A stretch of DNA of 64,000 nucleotides, taken from NCBI GenBank assembly GCA_032433765.1, contig JAVIAB010000051.1:151949276-152013275 (forward strand), read 5' to 3'. The DNA comes from Megaustenia siamemsis (lineage: Eukaryota > Mollusca > Gastropoda > Stylommatophora > Ariophantidae). Both the position numbers and the translations under genes were made by a program. Of this stretch, positions 34,270-46,226 are shown piece by piece (the first letter of the stretch is position 1; each line of letters starts with the position of its first letter). The notes under the pieces are model-generated. The model made no database searches. It had not been told where the DNA came from and worked only from the letters and a program-made list of their open reading frames with translations.

Positions 34270-35155
34270 AACATTCTATTCTTCTTCTTCTTTGCATTCA
34301 TCCAGCGACTGAAGGAATATGTAAACCTCTCCATCATCCACACTTAAAAGGACATTAAGTGAGCATAGGTGTGTAGTGTTGTGATTTGCAGTTGAACTGT
34401 GATATTTATGCCTTTCGGCCCAAAACAGCCAACTTCAACATGGTATATTTTTTTAGTATCGGATTGCCTTCCTGCGCGATCCTTATTCACTTGGCCAGAC
34501 TAAACTGGTTAGTTACTAGAGACACAACGATGAGGTGGAGTAGGATTTGGATAGTTCTGGTTCATCAATCCTGGTGGAAACCATCAGCTATGAGTCACTG
34601 ACATCTTTAAACTATGCTGTTGCACATCTTCTCCCTATTTATTCTGTTCTTATCTTGTTTATCCTCCATTGCAACATATGCTATCAAGAGCTTCCCAATC
34701 CTTTTAGTTCTTAATCCTCTATTCAGTTCCAGATGTAATTTACCTTTGCTGTCTGTCTCAAGGTTTTGTTTCCTTGTGTTCCTAGAACTTCCTCGTGGGC
34801 TCCAGGTGAGTGCTTATCTGGTAATGTTTATAGTTGACTTGTTGTGTCCACCCACCACCCATTAAAATGTGTCTTGTCAAAAAAAAAAAATCATTACATT
34901 TGGGCTCTACATATTCAGTAGATGATGAACTAACCATTTTGTGACTACAAGAAGTCATTTTGCAAATTAAGTTATTTATTTTTACATTTATAGACCTGAA
35001 GCAGATATTGGTGTTATTTTGAGCTGAGCAGAACTGTTTGTATGAGTACATGACATACTCTTATCTTGTAGTTTGATTCATATTTCTTTCTTTCTATTAA
35101 TGTGATTAGAAGCACATATCACCATTGGCTTCCTGTGCAAACAAGTGGTGTATTG
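34270..35155. other. no gene supported
   Basis: Open frames up to 89 codons occur but show no domain, and none is bounded by convincing splice sites. Confidence 0.4.
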
Positions 35156-35163
35156 TCCATGTT

Positions 35164-35984
35164 CATCATCATCATCATCGAGTGCCTTCTCCGAAACGAA
35201 GGTTGGCTACCATGGATCGCCATTCTACTCTGTTTCTTACTTTGATGGTGCAGGTTGTCAAAGGCTGATTTGTCCATCTTTTGATGTTACTCGTCCATGT
35301 TAGTCTTGGTCTGCCTTTGCCTTTTTACCTTGTATTTTCCTTTCCAATATTACTTTTAGTAGGCTGTTGTGTCTTTTAACATACCCCAAAAATTTCATTT
35401 GTCTTGTCTTAATTTTATTTAGTAGTTCTCTTTTTATTTTCAGTTGTTTTATAACTTCATCATTTGTTTTCTTTTCTTTTCATCCAATTCTACCTAATCT
35501 TCTATAAATCCACATTTCAAAGGCTTCAATTTTCTGTTCTGTTTTCTTGTCTAATGTCCATGTTTCTGAACTATACAGGAATATTGAGAAGATGTAACAT
35601 TTTGCCATTCTTAGTTTCAGCCCTGCTGATATTTGTTTTGTTGTTAGTATATTTTTCATGGCATTAAAATTACTTTTTGCCATACCTATTCTTTTGTTTA
35701 TTTCAGTTGTACATTTTCCATCACTGGTTATAGTATGTCCCAGGTAGTTGTAGCTCTGGACTGTCTCCAGATGTATTCCCTCAAATGTGATATTTAATTG
35801 TAGGTCTTGGGAATTTTCTTTGTTTATGATCATAGTTTTAGTCTTTTTGATATTCATATCTAGTCCATATTTTTTGGTTGTTATATTTATCACATTAAGC
35901 AATTGTTGTAGGTCTTTAGGATTTTCTGCTAGTAGAACAGTATCATCAGCATATCTCCGGTTATTGATTATCTTTCCATTAATA
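35164..35984 (-). mobile_element. RTE-like LINE family A, copy 5 (YADD box to 3' end)
   Basis: The minus strand begins within the catalytic RRYADDTVLLAENPKDLQQL block, continues with YGLDMNIKKTKTMIINKEN, NYLGHTITSDGKCTTEINK and a YSSETWTLDKKTEQKIEA block, and ends with the GATGATGATG tail at 35164. TCCATGTT at 35156-35163 and 35985-35992 is a likely 8-bp TSD. The frame is open through most of this stretch, so the copy is young. Confidence 0.88.
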
Positions 35985-36099
35985 TCCATGTTAGGAAGAC
36001 AATATTTTGTCAAGAGTGACATATTTACTTGACACTGTATGGCATCTGAACTACACAAGGGATCATTGTTCCATGACCATGTCACCTTGTATGTCATTT

Positions 36100-37075
36100 T
36101 TAAAAAAATGTTATCTGAAATCCATTAGGGCACGAAGGTGAAGAGCTTTAAGTACTAAGAAAAGTAACCAGAGAAAGGGTAAACAACAAATTTCCCATTA
36201 TCCCATACACATATTTGCATGTCTGCACCATCAGAACAAATTTGGTACAAAATGTTATGCTTCAACCGTAGGTCATGAATGTTATCTTTTTTTAAACAAC
36301 AATTTATTTCTCACAGAATATGTATAATTTGTTGCTGCATTCATAGTGAATTGTTTTTTTCTCTAGTATTTGTTGTTTACTATTTTGTATTTCTCCTTTT
36401 AAACTATATAATAATTGTTGTGTTTATTCATCTGTGTTTGTGTAGTTAATTCCATAATTTTGGGAACATAAATGTATAGAGGAAGACAAGAAGAAGTCTG
36501 TAAAATATAACTTTATGAATAGCTGAAATAGAGACAGTTAATGTAATAGTAAAGTTATACCAAATGCTTTTGTTACCATTTTTTTTTTTTAACAAACTAG
36601 AGGCATGGTCACCATGTGTGACATATTTCGTGCCCTTTGAAACCAAGGGCGCAATATTTATGGCTCGGACATGAATGTTAGATGCGATGTTAAATGTGTG
36701 AACAATATTGATGTTAAGAGATTTAAAGTGCACATCTTGTGGTGAATTACGTGGGAGTGGATGTGCTCATAATTTGATGTTTTGTAATTGTTATCAATAT
36801 TTAAATTCCTGGTTCTTCTATTGAACTTGAACCAAAATATTCTGAAAATAAATAGGCATATTATTGAGCATCAGCTGGTAACAAAATTTGTGAATCAATT
36901 TATGATAATGTAGATTACTCAAGAGACCGTATATAGTATATAGATGATAGAAGACTATATTTTTGTGTGGATCTTGTGAAAGTGATATTTGTGGACAGGA
37001 CTAGTATAATAAGAAATATGATTGAGTCCATTATTTGAGACAAAATTATTTAAACAGTCCAGTAATTTTCACTGC
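36100..37075. other. no gene seen
   Basis: AT-rich DNA without domain-bearing ORFs. An open minus frame at 36733-36446 shows no recognised family. Confidence 0.4.
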
Positions 37076-37079
37076 TTAT

Positions 37080-37620
37080 CTATCTATATGTCATTCTTTT
37101 TAACCGAAGGGACATATAGGGCAGAAATTAAAAACTCCTCATGTTATCTATCTACTCTCCTTTGGAGCCAGAGTAGCGCATAGGGCAGAAATTTAAATTT
37201 CTGAATGTCCAACGATTCTTTCTTTTTATCCACAAGCTGATGCTCACTCTTGTTGTCTCCCACATCATTAGCATTTTTCTAGGTCAACCTCTTTCTTTTT
37301 CCCTCTTTTTCCATTTAAGATCTTGCTTCGTAATTATCTTGTCATCTCTTCTTATCACATGGCACATGCCATATGATACTCATAATTTTTTTTTTCATTG
37401 CTTTTTGTCTTTTCTTGTTTGATCGCAAGTCCTATTTTTCTAGCCGTTTATGACATGGCATTTGTTTTTTCTTCAATTATGTACATATTGCTACTGATAT
37501 GAGCTATGTCATGACTGACAAAATCAAGTTCTTTTATTTGAAACCCATGATTTCTCACTGCAACTCCATTTGCTTGTGTTCATTTTTAGCTCAATATTGA
37601 AACTGAGAGATTAGACTTTG
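37080..37620 (-). mobile_element. two short LINE tails and a decayed LINE 3' region
   Basis: Two diverged copies of the short LINE-tail element lie back to back (CATATAGGGCAGAAATT near 37107 and GCATAGGGCAGAAATTT near 37176). From 37200 to about 37560 the minus strand is a decayed family D-like 3' region, including the complement of an INH-E-T-like stretch and a blurred FADD region. Confidence 0.5.
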
Positions 37621-38224
37621 GTTGGTCATTGATCCAGCAGCCTGTGAGCCTCTGCCCTTCAGCGCAGTAACATATTGTAGTATCTGTAAATGTGTGTGAG
37701 TTGTAGTTTAGTTCCATGTGGTGTATGACTAGAATTTAAAGGATTAATAAAACATTCTTGATTTATATTTTTAGGAGTGCGGTCATGAGAGTTTTGTGTC
37801 ATAATTAGACACTAGTTAAGCTGTATTATTTAATGTGTTGGTATTGTACTGTATAATTTTGAGTGATGTGATTGTATTTTAATCTCACAACAGTTGGCTG
37901 CAATATCTGGAGGTGGTAGTCAACATTTTCTTTGTCACTATTATCTTTTCTAACTGAACCAGGTATCTCATCATATGAATGAACCAGATGAAGTGTGTCC
38001 TCTAGGAACAATCCCACAATCTTTGAATCTTTAGCCAGATCTTTGCCATTACACTACTCCCAACCTGCACTGATCAATCTATTTCAGATATTGTCTTACC
38101 TCAAAGACGCACAAATTTGTTATGACAAAATTTAATTGTTGTATTTTTTTTTTATTAGAATACCATTCCAGTACAAAAGTAATGATTATTTTTATGTTAC
38201 AGGCTTGTCAATAGAAAAAAAAAA

Positions 38225-38460
38225 AATTACCTGTCAGACCTTGTTGGTAATATAGTATTAGTGTCCATATTTTTTATGACCATTAGCATATTTATGGGTG
38301 ATATGGGTCAGTATCACACCAGGTCACCTTGGTTTCTCAGAGAAAATCATTGTGTTAGATTTAAAATACTGGATGAACACTGAATCTTTGTCAGTCCAAA
38401 CAAATGTTGCCACATTTGAGACAATGAACCATGACCTGCCTGATCACCTTGCCACCATGG
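38225..38460 (-). mobile_element. decayed SINE (12595 family)
   Basis: TATAGTATTAGTGTCCATAT, GGGTGATATGGGTCAGTATC, CAGGTCACCTTGG and TCTCAGAGAAAATC follow the order of the SINE body at 29600-29740 on the minus strand, with the region toward the tRNA-like head at 38380-38460 heavily mutated. Confidence 0.55.
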
Positions 38461-38464
38461 TTTT

Positions 38465-39360
38465 TACTTGATATGTGAATTGATGTTTAATATTTTTAAT
38501 TCATTGTGTGATTTTATTGCCTTAATAATCCCCATAAATATGTGCAGGAATGAATTCCACTTCGTTTATTAGATCTGAATTCCACAGCTCTCTCATTCTG
38601 CTCCCTATTACAATATAACTAAAATGGCACCCTTGTTGGTTGACACAGTTACTTACACTTTTATAGTCCCAACATTGGTGGTTTTTCACTTTCATATCAA
38701 GATCTTTGTGTTGTTCCGTCCGATTTGTGAAGCTTCCGTTATTTTCTGGAAATTTTAATAAATAAAATGCTTGTCTTAACCCCACAATTTTATGGCTGTC
38801 AGTACAGCATCTGTTCTAAAACATCTTCATTTTGCTTCTAAGTGTCATCTGTGATATAATCGAATGCAAAAGTGAGAAATGGAGTTTCCTGAATAATAGC
38901 CGTGTCCTGAATCATGTTATTCTGTCCCTTGCATCATTTATTTAAGTAAGAGGCTGGAGGTATAAGATGTGTTATGACTTCTTGTGAAGTAATAACCAAA
39001 TGAGTGCAATATATTGGTATTAATGCATGAAAGTAAGTTTGTGTGTGCTTTTCATGTTAAAGTTGATGGCAACATATATTTTAAATAAATGCTGTAGAAA
39101 TTGTTAATATTATCCTATGTTAAATACAGAAAACTGTTATAGCTTGTTTAGCCGTTTATTTATGTTGCAGTTTGGAAATTTGAAAAAGGAAAATAAATAT
39201 TGTTTTGTAGTTTTTCTTCTATTAAATTTTAATACTCTTTATGTAAATTTTGAAATTAAGATACCTTCTTAAGTTTTGCTTTAATGAAACATTGTGGAAG
39301 TTCTTTGCATCTATTAATGTTAGAACTCTCACTCATTTGTATCTTCATTTATGCTATTTA
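38465..39360. other. no gene supported
   Basis: A minus frame at 38785-38522 is open for 87 codons with no recognised domain. The rest is AT-rich. Confidence 0.4.
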
Positions 39361-39365
39361 TTACC

Positions 39366-39560
39366 ATTATGAAAGTGTACTCTTTATTGTTGGTGTGGAT
39401 GCGTACTGTTTATTTTCAATGTGCAAGTCCATTGTTTATCTCCTTTGTGAAAGTTGTCCATTTATTGCCAGTGTAAAGTGTGATATTTATTGTCAGTGTG
39501 AAAGTATTTTATTTCACTTCAGTATGGAAGTTAGCTGTTTCTTTGTTGTAAAAGTATATA
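39366..39560 (+). repeat. degenerate minisatellite, about 30-bp period
   Basis: Imperfect units of the form GTG-AAGT-TACTGTTTATT recur about six times with a period near 30 bp and strong divergence. The 95-codon frame across it is a by-product. Confidence 0.55.
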
Positions 39561-39969
39561 ACCTTTGGTGATCAATTTCACTGGTAATAGAATCTCAATA
39601 GTAATGTTATGATAGTGGAAAAATCCAAATTACCTGTAGCAAGTGCAAAAACTGGATTACTTCATATAAAGTTTAATAGATAACATCCTGGTTTATCCAG
39701 TATAATATATCAAATATTTTGTATCAAATGTATTATATCACATGTAGCTTGCATCTAGTGACAATATTGAAAGTAATCTCTCTTCATCCAGTAAGACAAC
39801 ATGTATTCTATTGTAGTGCATATGAAATAGCTTTGTGTCAGTCTTCTTCATACTGCTGCTTGCAACTTTAGATGCCAGTCTTAATAATTCCAAACAAAGC
39901 ATTGGTCAACTGAAAAGCTGCTATCTCCATACAGCTTGTCCCAGTTTGGGCCCATTTTTTTTTTTCTGT

Positions 39970-40570
39970 TGATTAGTTGTGATTTTTTTCTGAGTGTTGT
40001 AAATATACCTTTTCCCTTGAAATGATTCACTAATCTAACGCCTCGGAAGTTTCCCTCCATAATAATATTCTTTTATTATTATTTGTCCCCAGTATGGTAT
40101 CCTCGATGGCCACAAGAGGATTGTTCATCTCTGTTTATTATATTTTGGGCGTGGTTGTAGCAGATGTTCAACATTCGTTTTACTAGTACCATAGTCACAT
40201 TTATCATAGGTTCATATCTTTAGAGTTTTCAAAAGATAACACTTCAATCTGTTATGGCTTGTTCTTTCTGTTAGTTTACCAGTTCAATAACACTTTATGT
40301 TTATTTTCTATGGCTTGTTCAAAGTTTAAAACTTGTAACTTGTTCTCTTCTGTTGAGCTTGTAGGCATCATTTTTTTCTGGTAGTATTGAAGTTATTCCA
40401 TTTCTTCATATATTTATTCCTGATAAACTTCTTCAACTCCTTTTAAGTTATACTTGTATCAAATGTACCACCATCCTTTGCCATCTTGTCTGCCTTATCA
40501 TTTCCAGAAATATTGCAGTGATGAGATTCACTGAATCATTGGTTTTTGCGTCACTGGTTGAGATTGCAGA
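39970..40570 (-). mobile_element. decayed LINE with RNase H end
   Basis: Read on the minus strand with breaks, the sequence contains a H-C-NISGNDKADKMAKDGGTF-like stretch near 40470-40530. It resembles the PGH-x-G-N-x-x-AD motif at the end of RNase H domains, followed by a degraded C-terminus. The 41-bp satellite starts about 60 bp to its right. Confidence 0.55.
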
Positions 40571-40635
40571 ATGCTGCACTTAAACCATTCAGGTCTTCAT
40601 TTTTCTCACTGCCTCTGTGCTATAACATGGTAGTA

Positions 40636-43176
40636 GCAGTAGCAGCCTCTATCTGTCATAGTAGACTATAAATTTTGTAGTAGCAGCCTCCATCTGTCAT
40701 AGTAGACTATAAATTTTGTAGTAGCAGCCTCCGTAAGTCATAGTAGACTATGAATTTTGTAGTAGCAACCTCCATCTGTCATAGTAGACTATGAATTTTG
40801 TAGTAGCAACCTCCATCTGTCATAGTAGACTATGAATTTTGTAGTAGCAACCTCCATCTGTCATAGTAGACTATGAATTTTGTAGTAGCAACCTCCATCT
40901 GTCATAGTAGACTATGAATTTTGTAGTAGCAACCTCCATCTGTCATAGTAGACTATGAATTTTGTAGTAGCAGCCTCCATCTGTCATAGTAGACTATGAA
41001 TTTTGTAGTAGCAGCCTCCGTCTGTCATAGTAGACTATGAATTTTGTAGTAGCAGCCTCCGTCTGTCATAGTAGACTATGAATTTTGTAGTAGCAGCCTC
41101 CGTCTGTCATAGTAGACTATGAATTTTGTAGTAGCAGCCTCCGTCTGTCATAGTAGACTATGAATTTTGTAGTAGCAGCCTCCGTCTGTCATAGTAGACT
41201 ATGAATTTTGTAGTAGCAGCCTCCGTCTGTCATAGTAGACTATGAATTTTGTAGTAGCAGCCTCCGTAAGTCATAGTAGACTATGAATTTTGTAGTAGCA
41301 GCCTCCGTCTGTCATAGTAGACTATGAATTTTGTAGTAGCAGCCTCCGTCTGTCATAGTAGACTATGAATTTTGTAGTAGCAGCCTCCGTAAGTCATAGT
41401 AGACTATGAATTTTGTAGTAGCAGCCTCCGTAAGTCATAGTTGACTATGAATTTTGTAGTAGCAACCTCCATCTGTCATAGTAGACTATAAATTTTGTAG
41501 TAGCAGCCTCCGTCTGTCATAGTAGACTATGAATTTTGTAGTAGCAGCCTCCGTAAGTCATAGTAGACTATGAATTTTGTAGTAGCAGCCTCCGTCTGTC
41601 ATAGTAGACTATGAATTTTGTAGTAGCAACCTCCATCTGTCATAGTAGACTATAAATTTTGTAGTAGCAGCCTCCGTCTGTCATAGTAGACTATGAATTT
41701 TGTAGTAGCAGCCTCCATCTGTCATAGTAGACTATAAATTTTGTAGTAGCAGCCTCCGTCTGTCATAGTAGACTATGAATTTTGTAGTAGCAACCTCCAT
41801 CTGTCATAGTAGACTATGAATTTTGTAGTAGCAACCTCCATCTGTCATAGTAGACTATGAATTTTGTAGTAGCAACCTCCATCTGTCATAGTAGACTATA
41901 AATTTTGTAGTAGCAGCCTCCGTAAGTCATAGTAGACTATGAATTTTGTAGTAGCAGCCTCCGTCTGTCATAGTAGACTATGAATTTTGTAGTAGCAGCC
42001 TCCGTCTGTCATAGTAGACTATGAATTTTGTAGTAGCAACCTCCATCTGTCATAGTAGACTATAAATTTTGTAGTAGCAGCCTCCGTCTGTCATAGTAGA
42101 CTATGAATTTTGTAGTAGCAGCCTCCGTAAGTCATAGTTGACTATGAATTTTGTAGTAGCAGCCTCCGTCTGTCATAGTAGACTATGAATTTTGTAGTAG
42201 CAGCCTCCATCTGGCATAGTAGACTATAAATTTTGTAGTAGCAGCCTCCGTCTGTCATAGTAGACTATGAATTTTGTAGTAGCAGCCTCCGTCTGTCATA
42301 GTAGACTATGAATTTTGTAGTAGCAGCCTCCGTCTGTCATAGTAGACTATGAATTTTGTAGTAGCAACCTCCGTCTGTCATAGTAGACTATGAATTTTGT
42401 AGTAGCAGCCTCCGTAAGTCATAGTAGACTATGAATTTTGTAGTAGCAGCCTCCGTCTGTCATAGTAGACTATGAATTTTGTAGTAGCAGCCTCCGTCTG
42501 TCATAGTAGACTATGAATTTTGTAGTAGCAGCCTCCGTCTGTCATAGTAGACTATGAATTTTGTAGTAGCAACCTCCGTCTGTCATAGTAGACTATGAAT
42601 TTTGTAGTAGCAGCCTCCGTAAGTCATAGTAGACTATGAATTTTGTAGTAGCAGCCTCCGTAAGTCATAGTAGACTATAAATTTTGTAGTAGCAGCCTCC
42701 GTAAGTCATAGTAGACTATAGATTTTGTAGTAGCAGCCTCCGTAAGTCATAGTTGACTATAAATTTTGTAGTAGCAGCCTCCGTAAGTCATAGTTGACTA
42801 TGAATTTTGTAGTAGCAGCCTCCATCTGTCATAGTAGACTATGAATTTTGTAGTAGCAACCTCCATCTGTCATAGTAGACTATGAATTTTGTAGTAGCAG
42901 CCTCCGTCTGTCATAGTAGACTATGAATTTTGTAGTAGCAGCCTCCGTCTGTCATAGTTGACTATGAATTTTGTAGTAGCAGCCTCCGTCTGTCATAGTA
43001 GACTATGAATTTTGTAGTAGCAACCTCCGTCTGTCATAGTTGACTATGAATTTTGTAGTAGCAACCTCCGTCTGTCATAGTAGACTATGAATTTTGTAGT
43101 AGCAACCTCCGTCTGTCATAGTTGACTATGAATTTTGTAGTAGCAACCTCCATCAGTCATAGATGAATATGACTAT
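40636..43176 (+). repeat. 41-bp satellite array, 62 units
   Basis: The block before CATAGT occurs first at 40652 and last at 43153, a distance of 2501 bp, exactly 61 x 41. The array therefore has 62 units with no net indel. Each unit contains TCATAGTAGACTATGA, an inverted repeat with 7-bp arms and a 2-base centre, followed by ATTTTGTAGTAGCA and a variable block (GCCTCCGTCTG, GCCTCCGTAAG or ACCTCCATCTG). Variants come in blocks, which implies amplification of multi-unit segments. Frequent TAG triplets exclude a coding role. Confidence 0.97.
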
Positions 43177-43199
43177 AGTTGACTTTTGTAGCGCCCCTA

Positions 43200-43855
43200 G
43201 GAGATATTTTTTTTCTTTTCTTTCGCTGTGTGTTCTCCTTTTTCTATGAATCTGTCTGCTTGAGTCCTGTGTGCTGTAACTACTGACAGGGTATTTGTGA
43301 AGAATGCTTTGTATCAGTGATAAACATCAACTGCTAGCTGTATCCACCGTTAAAAAAAAAGTAGATTGTAACCACTTTATTGTTCAGTCTCAAATTGTGT
43401 ATCACATTTTGTATGTTGAATATCACATATGCTTGTATTTGTCAACAACATAATTCCATTATGCTGTATCAGTTGTTTTTAGTGTTCTGTTTCAAAGGTA
43501 TTGCTTACACTATTTGCCAACATATGGTGTTTGTTGTTGGTTTTGTTTTATAGTTTTTTTTGTTTTCATTTAATCTACCAGCTTCATAAATGCAATATAA
43601 TACCTCATACAACATACTCTTTTGTCTTTACAACAGTTGTTGCTTTTATTTTTTTTTTTTATTATTTGGACATTTTTACAAATTATTTCTCACACATTGG
43701 TAGAATCAATATTAATTTTGTCACTCCGACTGCTGAGGTGAAAACTTGAGACCGGAAAACACATTTTGGAAGGAATTGAAGTTGTTTCGTTTATCCTAGG
43801 TAAACGTCGAACAAAATAGCAAGAGGAGACTTCGTTGCACTAGGAGACATGGAAA
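43200..43855. other. no gene seen
   Basis: AT-rich sequence after the satellite, with an 82-codon frame at 43501-43749 that is hydrophobic, T-rich and without a recognised domain. Confidence 0.4.
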
Positions 43856-43859
43856 TCCA

Positions 43860-44058
43860 CAGAATGAAGTTCTTCTTCTTTCCTTCCTCATCTGCCTTTC
43901 AGCGTCGAAGGGAGATATAATTTGCGGTCTTTTGCTCTTCTGTTCGCCTCTGCTGCTGTTATGTTTCCTAGTGCTTCTAATATTCCATCGATCCATCTTT
44001 TTCGTGGTCGACCCTTGGGTCTGGTGTTCTCACAACGTTTGTTGAAGGCTCGTTGTGT
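43860..44058 (-). mobile_element. LINE family C, 3' end
   Basis: The minus strand matches 16590-16780 closely and encodes the same RPKGRPRKRW-type C-terminus and stop. It is a strongly 5'-truncated copy with the AAGAAGAAGAAC tail at the left. Confidence 0.85.
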
Positions 44059-44059
44059 T

Positions 44060-45125
44060 GAAAGAATACAGTTGAAAGAATGTTCTGGATACAGAAATAA
44101 AAATGTTCAACTCCAATATTAAGTCAGTTCTTTTATATGGCTGTGAAATGTGAAAAACAACAAAAATAACAATCACAAAAATACAGACATTCATTAATGA
44201 ATGATTACGCAGATTCATCATCATGTGCTATACCGGTTGGTGTAGGCGAACATGTCCTTCCACAATCTTCTATCCACTGTGCATCATATCTGTTTTGTTG
44301 TTGACTGTTTTCTGTGCCATGACACCAAGCTATCTAGTATTTTCTCTCTTTGTCATCCGCAATCTCTCTTTCCCTGTATTTTCCCAGTTGTAACCAAGTA
44401 TTCCAACTTTCCTCTTCTCATGATGTGCCCGAAAAATGTTGATTGCTTCTTTCTTATGTTTCTTATGAGCTTCCCTTTTGTGTTGCCCTCTTTGAGAAAT
44501 TCCTCGTTGGTCTTTTTAGCTGTCCAGGGAACATTCTTCTAAGAAATCCCATCTCTGTGGCCTCTAATCGTCTTTTCATTTGTTCATTTACTGTCCATGA
44601 TTCGCTTCCATAGGTCAGAATTGGCTCTATATAGCACCGACGAACTCTCTTTCTCACTTCTATTGACAGATTTGTTGCATAAGACGTTTTTCATTTTCTG
44701 AAATGCTAATTTGGTCTGAGCTATTCTGGTCTTTATTTCTGTGGTTCATCTTGCCCAGAATAAAAGGATGAAAATGGTAGGACGAAAAGCACTATGGTAG
44801 AATTAGGAGAAAGTACCAGTCAAATACCAGTGGACAAAGTGATGCAACGAAGACGATGGCGCTGGATAGGGGACACACTGTGAAAACCAACTGAGAGTAT
44901 TACACGAAAGGGTTTCTTTTTGGAATCCCCAAGGGAAGAGACAAAGAGGAAAACCAAAATATTCTTGACAAAAAAGGTGAAAGCAGAGACGGGGATGATG
45001 AGGAAGACATGGGATGATCTAAGCAGAATGGCAAGAAACAGAACGGCTTGGAAAGTTTGTTGAAGACCTATGCACCACTGAGAGCTGAAAAGTAAAAGAA
45101 GAAACTGCCAAACAAAACTGCGCAT
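44060..45125 (+). mobile_element. LINE 3' region (family F), split by a family B insertion
   Basis: The left part (44060-44221) reads NSNIKSVLLYGCE and TKIQTFINE on the + strand. The right part (44747-45125) reads, with breaks, a RRWRWIG-like block, TRKGFLFGIPKGRDKEE-like residues, and ends with a TAWKVC-like stretch, all typical of a LINE C-terminus. A family B element lies between them. Confidence 0.7.
44222..44746 (-). mobile_element. RTE-like LINE family B, 5'-truncated, nested
   Basis: The minus strand encodes KRVRRCYIEPILTYGSESWT and KRRLEATEMGFLRRM and ends in (ATG)n at 44222. TTCATC occurs on both sides and may be part of a short TSD. It closely resembles the copy at 3537-4269. Confidence 0.83.
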
Positions 45126-45138
45126 CCTCTCACTGAAT

Positions 45139-45498
45139 TGAGTTATTTGCAGGTCATCATCATTGCACTCCGAACATGTCCATAGGTGCTCAGATCCCCT
45201 CCTCAGTTATTGAGTTATTTGCGGGTCATCATCATTGCACTCCGGACATGTCCATAGGTGCTCAGATCCCCTCCTCAGTTATTGAGTTATTTGCGGGTCA
45301 TCATCATTGCACTCCGGACATGTCCATAGGTGCTCAGATCCCCTCCTCAGTTATTGAGTTATTTGCGGGTCATCATCATTGCACTCCGGACATGTCCATA
45401 GGTGCTCAGATCCCCTCCTCAGTTATTGAGTTATTTGCGGGTCATCATCATTGCACTCCGAACATGTCCATAGGTGCTCAGATCCCCTCCTCAGCAAT
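45139..45498 (-). repeat. 72-bp tandem repeat, 5 units, at a LINE 3' end
   Basis: TGAGTTATTTGC recurs at 45139, 45211, 45283, 45355 and 45427. On the minus strand each unit encodes the same last residues of the RNase H ORF (EHLWTCPECNDDDPQITQ or close) followed by a stop. One unit is therefore the true ORF end and four extra units lie downstream of the stop. Confidence 0.93.
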
Positions 45499-46226
45499 TC
45501 CCTCAGTGTCCAGCGACTGACGACTCCAATTCTATGTTGGTTGATAAGTCTTCTTACACGGCCACTAAGTTTCTCATTTCTGGCTGCGCCCACCTTAACT
45601 CCCATTTCCATCATCCGAAGAAGTGACGTGGATCTGTGTTTGTCGAAGTCCTGTGCTCTTCTCACATCTCGGAGGGCATTGATGATGTCCGCCCGATCCA
45701 TTGGTTGCCCGTCCTCAACGACAGCGCAGCTAGCCAACCTGTCCGCTCTTTCATTTCCCCGTACTCCCGCATGTCCAGGGACATAGACAAAGGTGACCTT
45801 ACGTATTTCAGATTTCTGCAACGACTCTACCCATTGCATGCGTACAGAGCCCGCCTCCACTTTTTTAAGCATGCTCATCGAATCACTCAGTATACATGCG
45901 TGGGTGTAGTCTTGTGACTCTAACCATTTGAATGCCTTGGTCACTGCCATCGCCTCCATTGTCATGCTACTCGTTGTCACGACGTATGCACCACTATCTT
46001 CATAGACTATTCTGCCTGCCGAGCGTGCTGTAAATGCCCATGCACTTCTTTGGTGTCGTCTTACAGATCCGTCTGTATAGATGACTGCATCTTTCTCATC
46101 GGTGTTATCGCAAATGAGACCGTTGACCTCAGCATTAACCACGACCGGGTTCTGTTCCCTACTTTCCTGTCGAGTGTGACAATACACGAGAAAGTCCCCT
46201 TGAAAGACGTAGGCACCGGTATCCAC
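45423..46226 (-). CDS. LINE RNase H domain ORF
   Basis: This 267-codon ORF is the RNase H part of the LINE polyprotein, which removes the RNA strand during target-primed reverse transcription. All acidic motifs are present: YTDGS (Asp 52), ME (Glu 91), SDS (Asp 115) and PGHAGVRGNERAD (His 152, Asp 162). After it come a basic region and RELLRRGSEHLWTCSECNDD, whose two cysteines (C-x2-C) suggest half of a zinc-binding site. The ATG is internal: the ORF is the continuation of a longer frame broken near 46210. It cannot act alone, but the domain itself looks undamaged. Confidence 0.85.
   Translation of the reverse strand: MDTGAYVFQGDFLVYCHTRQESREQNPVVVNAEVNGLICDNTDEKDAVIYTDGSVRRHQRSAWAFTARSAGRIVYEDSGAYVVTTSSMTMEAMAVTKAFKWLESQDYTHACILSDSMSMLKKVEAGSVRMQWVESLQKSEIRKVTFVYVPGHAGVRGNERADRLASCAVVEDGQPMDRADIINALRDVRRAQDFDKHRSTSLLRMMEMGVKVGAARNEKLSGRVRRLINQHRIGVVSRWTLRELLRRGSEHLWTCSECNDDDPQITQ

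Noticed and set aside
38522..38785. Possible exon on the minus strand
   Set aside because: Open for 87 codons but without a recognised domain, a convincing acceptor or donor pair, or neighbouring exons.
39284..39571. Cys-rich 95-codon frame
   Set aside because: It reads through a degenerate minisatellite; the periodic cysteines come from the repeat.
40636..43176. CRISPR-like array
   Set aside because: The units are contiguous with no unique spacers, the genome is animal, and no cas-like gene is present.
45176..45520. A + strand frame with a 24-residue repeat (MSIGAQIPSSVIELFAGHHH)
   Set aside because: It is the antisense reading of the 72-bp LINE 3' repeat, whose minus strand encodes the known C-terminus of the RNase H ORF.
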